DNA from: Aporhodopirellula sallentina SM41
Lineage (GTDB): Bacteria > Planctomycetota > Planctomycetia > Pirellulales > Pirellulaceae
Length of the DNA stretch: 64,000 nt
Assembly: GCF_000346505.1 (NCBI RefSeq)
Contig: NZ_ANOH01000341.1
Span: 1 to 64,000 of the forward strand
Reading direction: 5' to 3'
Part shown: one piece after another, positions 61,627 to 64,000 of the stretch
Layout of the letters: the number at the start of each line of letters is the position of its first letter
Numbering within the stretch: the stretch's first letter is position 1
Notes under the pieces: generated by a model
The model's database searches: none
Seen by the model: only the letters and a program-made list of their open reading frames with translations
What the model was told of the DNA's origin: nothing
Made by a program: the position numbers and the translations under genes

Positions 61627-62315
61627 CCGCAGTCGCCTTGCAATAAGAACCCCTATTATTCACCGAAAGGGCATCCGACGTCAACGAAAATCGGCTGGGA
61701 CGGCGGAAGATCGCGTGTTTCGGCGGGCTCTCAACTCCCGCGAAAAACGAAAAAAGGCGAGGCCGACTCCGAGGAGCCGACCCCGCCTCGCACGGGGGGA
61801 CGCTTTTTATCTTGGTGTGGCCGTCATGTTGTCTTCAGCGTTCCCTTGACACAACGAATCATAGTTCCGCTCTGAGCCGGGCTCGCGGATTCCTGCATCT
61901 TTTTGTGTCAATGCAGCACAGATCACCGCCTCCGACGAGGATTGATGCGGATTTTGCCGGTTATTCCGATTACGTTTCGATTCCGGGCGACCGCTGATTG
62001 CTTCCTGGCCCCCCGACCGCTCGATCCATTCTCTCCCGCAGCTTTCTCCCGCACCGAACGCTGGTCTTCAACGCCCGCGTAACAGCACGCCCACCAAGCT
62101 CTCCGCAGCCAAACTTGGCAATTCGTCGCATGTCAGTCTGTTTGGATTGAGTTTTAGAGGGAATGTACCGATTAATACGGTTGGAGGGGGGCCTCCGTCA
62201 CGGAAGGAGAATTTCGTCGCCGAAGTACTGGCGAACGAACATTGGGCGTATCGACGTTGGTCGCCCCATCCTGCCGTGTCCATTTCATCGATCTTGAAAC
62301 GGAAGTGACGGAATT
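61627..62315. other. Long divergent intergenic region
   Basis: 690 bp with no gene found. Contains the nested hairpin at 61756-61791, and further on a segment before the 62316 start with GGAAGTGACGGAATT. It probably carries the promoters for the Met-rich protein gene (minus) and the secreted protein gene (plus). Confidence 0.55.
61756..61791. other. Nested hairpin in the divergent region
   Basis: GCGAGGC (61757-61763) pairs with GCCTCGC (61785-61791); inside, CTCC-GA-GGAG (61767-61776). Preceded by AAAAAA on the plus strand and followed by CTTTTT within 20 bp. Either the terminator of an unseen transcript or a regulatory RNA segment. Confidence 0.45.
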
Positions 62316-63431
62316 ATGATTCGCATCAAACGGTTGCAAACGCTCTTTGCCACCTTCACCATCGGGCAGCCCAATCCTGCAGGGCAAACGGCCCGAACGA
62401 GCCAACTCAATCGCGTCGCGAAACGACCGACCTTGGCAACGTTCAGCATCGCCTGCCTTTCGTGCGTCGTGTCCACCGGCCTCGCCGATCCGGCAAACGC
62501 ACAGCGTCCGATCGTCCCGGGAACCGGCAGTGAAATCATCGGCGTCGCGGATGACTTCGAAGATCCGAGTTGGCAGTACATTCCCAACAATCCCAAGAGC
62601 ACCGAAGACATCGACGAAAACCAACGTGGACCGATGGGCAAGAGCACCAACGGTCGCTGGTACGAAGGGATCAAACGCGGGCACCCGGATATCGTCCGTC
62701 GCGTTCCGACGCCACCGGGCGGACTTCCCGGCAGCGATGGTTCCTTGTTGCTCCGCAGTAAGTTCACCGGCATCCCCGGCCGCGCCAGCGGCACGATGCA
62801 CCAGGATGACTTCATCTGCAACGTGCAATATCGCCTCAAACGACGAATCGATATCTCGGAGGCCCCGAGCGTAACGACTCGCGTTTTCCTACCACCGGTT
62901 GCGGAATGGGAAAACCGTTCCGGCCCACACTTCGGCTTCCGATTGGCTCTCGAAACCACCGCGATGATCGAGAAAGAAGTGGGCTTCTTCAAACGCAAAG
63001 TGGAAGAGCTCGGCAACGAGATCTACTGGCCAGGCATGTTTGTCGAATTCGAAAGCAAAAACGAAACACGTCGTGCCGATGACTACGCTTACCTTCGCAT
63101 CCGCAGCAACAAAAACGGTGGCGACTTCCGCGGCCCACAAATCACCACAACAGGTTGGTGGACCCTTGGAATGAGCGTCACCCCGGACGGCATGGTTCAC
63201 TACTACGCCTCACCCGGTGTGGATGACCTCACCGAAGACGACTACATCACCAGCCAGTTCCCCTACAGTTATCGCGCCGAACGCTTGCGTACGTTCTTCT
63301 ACAACGTCTGCAGTGCCGATGACGGTCAACGTTGGAGCACGTCGTTCGTGGTCGATGATCCGAAGGTCTTTGTTCTTCGCCCCAAAGGTGGACTCAAGAC
63401 CGCCGGTCGATCAACACGCACGACGCGGTAG
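62316..63431 (+). CDS. Secreted protein of unknown function
   Basis: 371 aa. N-terminus with a signal peptide deep in the sequence (about 38-62: LATFSIACLSCVVSTGLADPA, then NAQR), perhaps indicating a later start or a long n-region. The mature part starts DDFEDPSWQYIPN and is rich in aromatic beta strands (RTFFYNVCSADDGQRWSTSFVV), resembling a concanavalin/LamG-like jelly roll: HFGFRLALE, GWWTLGMSVTPDGMVHYYASPG. No catalytic motif. Likely periplasmic or extracellular, maybe glycan-binding. ATG start with weak GGAAG upstream. Confidence 0.6.
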   Translation: MIRIKRLQTLFATFTIGQPNPAGQTARTSQLNRVAKRPTLATFSIACLSCVVSTGLADPANAQRPIVPGTGSEIIGVADDFEDPSWQYIPNNPKSTEDIDENQRGPMGKSTNGRWYEGIKRGHPDIVRRVPTPPGGLPGSDGSLLLRSKFTGIPGRASGTMHQDDFICNVQYRLKRRIDISEAPSVTTRVFLPPVAEWENRSGPHFGFRLALETTAMIEKEVGFFKRKVEELGNEIYWPGMFVEFESKNETRRADDYAYLRIRSNKNGGDFRGPQITTTGWWTLGMSVTPDGMVHYYASPGVDDLTEDDYITSQFPYSYRAERLRTFFYNVCSADDGQRWSTSFVVDDPKVFVLRPKGGLKTAGRSTRTTR

Positions 63432-63584
63432 TAGCGACAGGATGATCGCGTTGGCCCTGAACACGTCAGGGCAACGCCGGGCGAGAAGACGTGATGGGCG
63501 TGATGGAGTGTCCGCCTCAGAGAGGCTGACCTACGTGTAGGCGAAATTGCGAGTTTTCCGGGATCACCGCATCACGTGATTGGC

Positions 63585-64000
63585 TTAACCGAGCGCGTCT
63601 GCGAAAGCTGCTTGCAGACACTTCTTCGCATCGTCACCACGCTTCGAATCGATCACGACGTTCACTTGCAACTCGCTCGTTGCGATCATTTCGACATTGA
63701 TCTTTGCGTCGGCGAGTTGTTCGAACAGGACCGTTCCGACTTGCGTGTGACTTCGCAGCCCGATCCCGCTGACGCTCAGCTTGGTGATTCCGGCCGCCCC
63801 TCGAACGTCTCGCATCGAGTGAGCTTCGCAGATCGACTTGGCGACCTTCAATCCTGCGTCGAGGTCGTTGTCATGGATAGTAAAACTGACACTCGTGCTG
63901 CCGTCGACTCCGTCGTATCCCTGAATGATCATGTCGACAAAGATTCCGGCGCGACCGATTTCTTCGAACATGTCCGCTGCGACGCCGACTTGATCGGGCA
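63585..64000 (-). CDS. Aspartate kinase, C-terminal (ACT) part, cut by the window edge
   Basis: The frame is open through 64000, so the gene starts outside the window. The visible 138 residues contain the two ACT domains typical of the LysC C-terminus: MFEEIGRAGIFVDMIIQGY, VSFTIHDNDLDAGLKVAKS, then ITKLSVSGIGLRSHTQVGTV and VNVEMIATSELQVNVVID-like segments. ACT domains bind lysine/threonine for feedback control of the aspartate pathway (lysine, threonine, methionine, diaminopimelate). The kinase domain is not visible, so the enzyme subtype cannot be judged. Confidence 0.9.
   Translation of the reverse strand, partial: PDQVGVAADMFEEIGRAGIFVDMIIQGYDGVDGSTSVSFTIHDNDLDAGLKVAKSICEAHSMRDVRGAAGITKLSVSGIGLRSHTQVGTVLFEQLADAKINVEMIATSELQVNVVIDSKRGDDAKKCLQAAFADALG

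Noticed and set aside
1-64000. CRISPR array or toxin-antitoxin/defence island
   Set aside because: No regular repeat-spacer pattern with 20-40-bp repeats was seen, and no Cas, toxin or restriction genes were recognised. The short tandem repeats have no spacers.

Overview
The window is bacterial chromosomal DNA, most likely from a planctomycete of the Rhodopirellula/Pirellulaceae type. The evidence: a Tat-exported protein with two DUF1080 domains; a secreted metalloprotease with an N-terminal LEKRELLA sorting motif and a dockerin; a free-standing methenyl-tetrahydromethanopterin cyclohydrolase; the small basic protein shared by planctomycetes, verrucomicrobia and chlamydiae; a Ser/Thr kinase with DWG in place of DFG; and many weak or missing Shine-Dalgarno sites with TTG/GTG starts. 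Genus and species cannot be fixed from this sequence alone. No rRNA, tRNA, CRISPR array, insertion sequence or prophage was recognised.

Layout. 1-4.2 kb: a giant PhoD/DUF1080 secreted enzyme on the minus strand, then a dodecin. 4.7-8.9 kb: a small basic protein facing a minus-strand operon mch - ATP-grasp (Orf17-like) - oleC, which joins the tetrahydromethanopterin C1 pathway to a beta-lactone synthetase through an ATGA overlap. 8.9-12 kb: a tandem repeat, a GYF_2 membrane protein and an M20D amidohydrolase. 12.3-16.5 kb: an O-antigen ligase/TPR protein and a UDP-sugar dehydrogenase (surface polysaccharide). 16.6-21.2 kb, minus strand: an AP2-domain protein with a histone-H1-like tail, a PAS-containing kinase, a possible 36-aa ORF and a TlpA-like thioredoxin. 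21.5-28.1 kb: metalloprotease, beta-barrel-like protein, alpha/beta hydrolase and Lnt. 28.3-31.4 kb: proS and carA. 31.8-38 kb, plus strand: a prenyltransferase-like repeat protein, pgsA, a CPBP protease and a UvrA. 38-39 kb: a lipoprotein lipase broken by two frameshifts. 39-49.8 kb: DEAD helicase, PP2C phosphatase, PepT-like peptidase, Zn/Cd P-type ATPase, DUF167, ThuA, galE and xerD. 49.9-53 kb: an MnmD-like methyltransferase, a response regulator-GGDEF protein and an RluA-type pseudouridine synthase. 53.3-57 kb: a small HAMP-like membrane protein, TadE, TadG-vWA, TadE and a PIN/NYN-like protein. 57.2-64 kb: an orphan fliG, tilS, a Met-rich exported protein, a secreted protein of unknown function, and the 3' end of an aspartate kinase that runs off the window.

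Most genes are housekeeping or envelope functions, with no large mobile island. The unusual content lies in (i) the mch-orf17-oleC arrangement, (ii) the AP2/H1-like protein, (iii) unusual fusions (PhoD-DUF1080x2, kinase-PAS, O-antigen ligase-TPR), and (iv) a rich set of intergenic palindromes and short tandem repeats. One palindrome family occurs twice and shows a compensatory base-pair change. All functional assignments come from reading motifs in the sequence; no database search was run.
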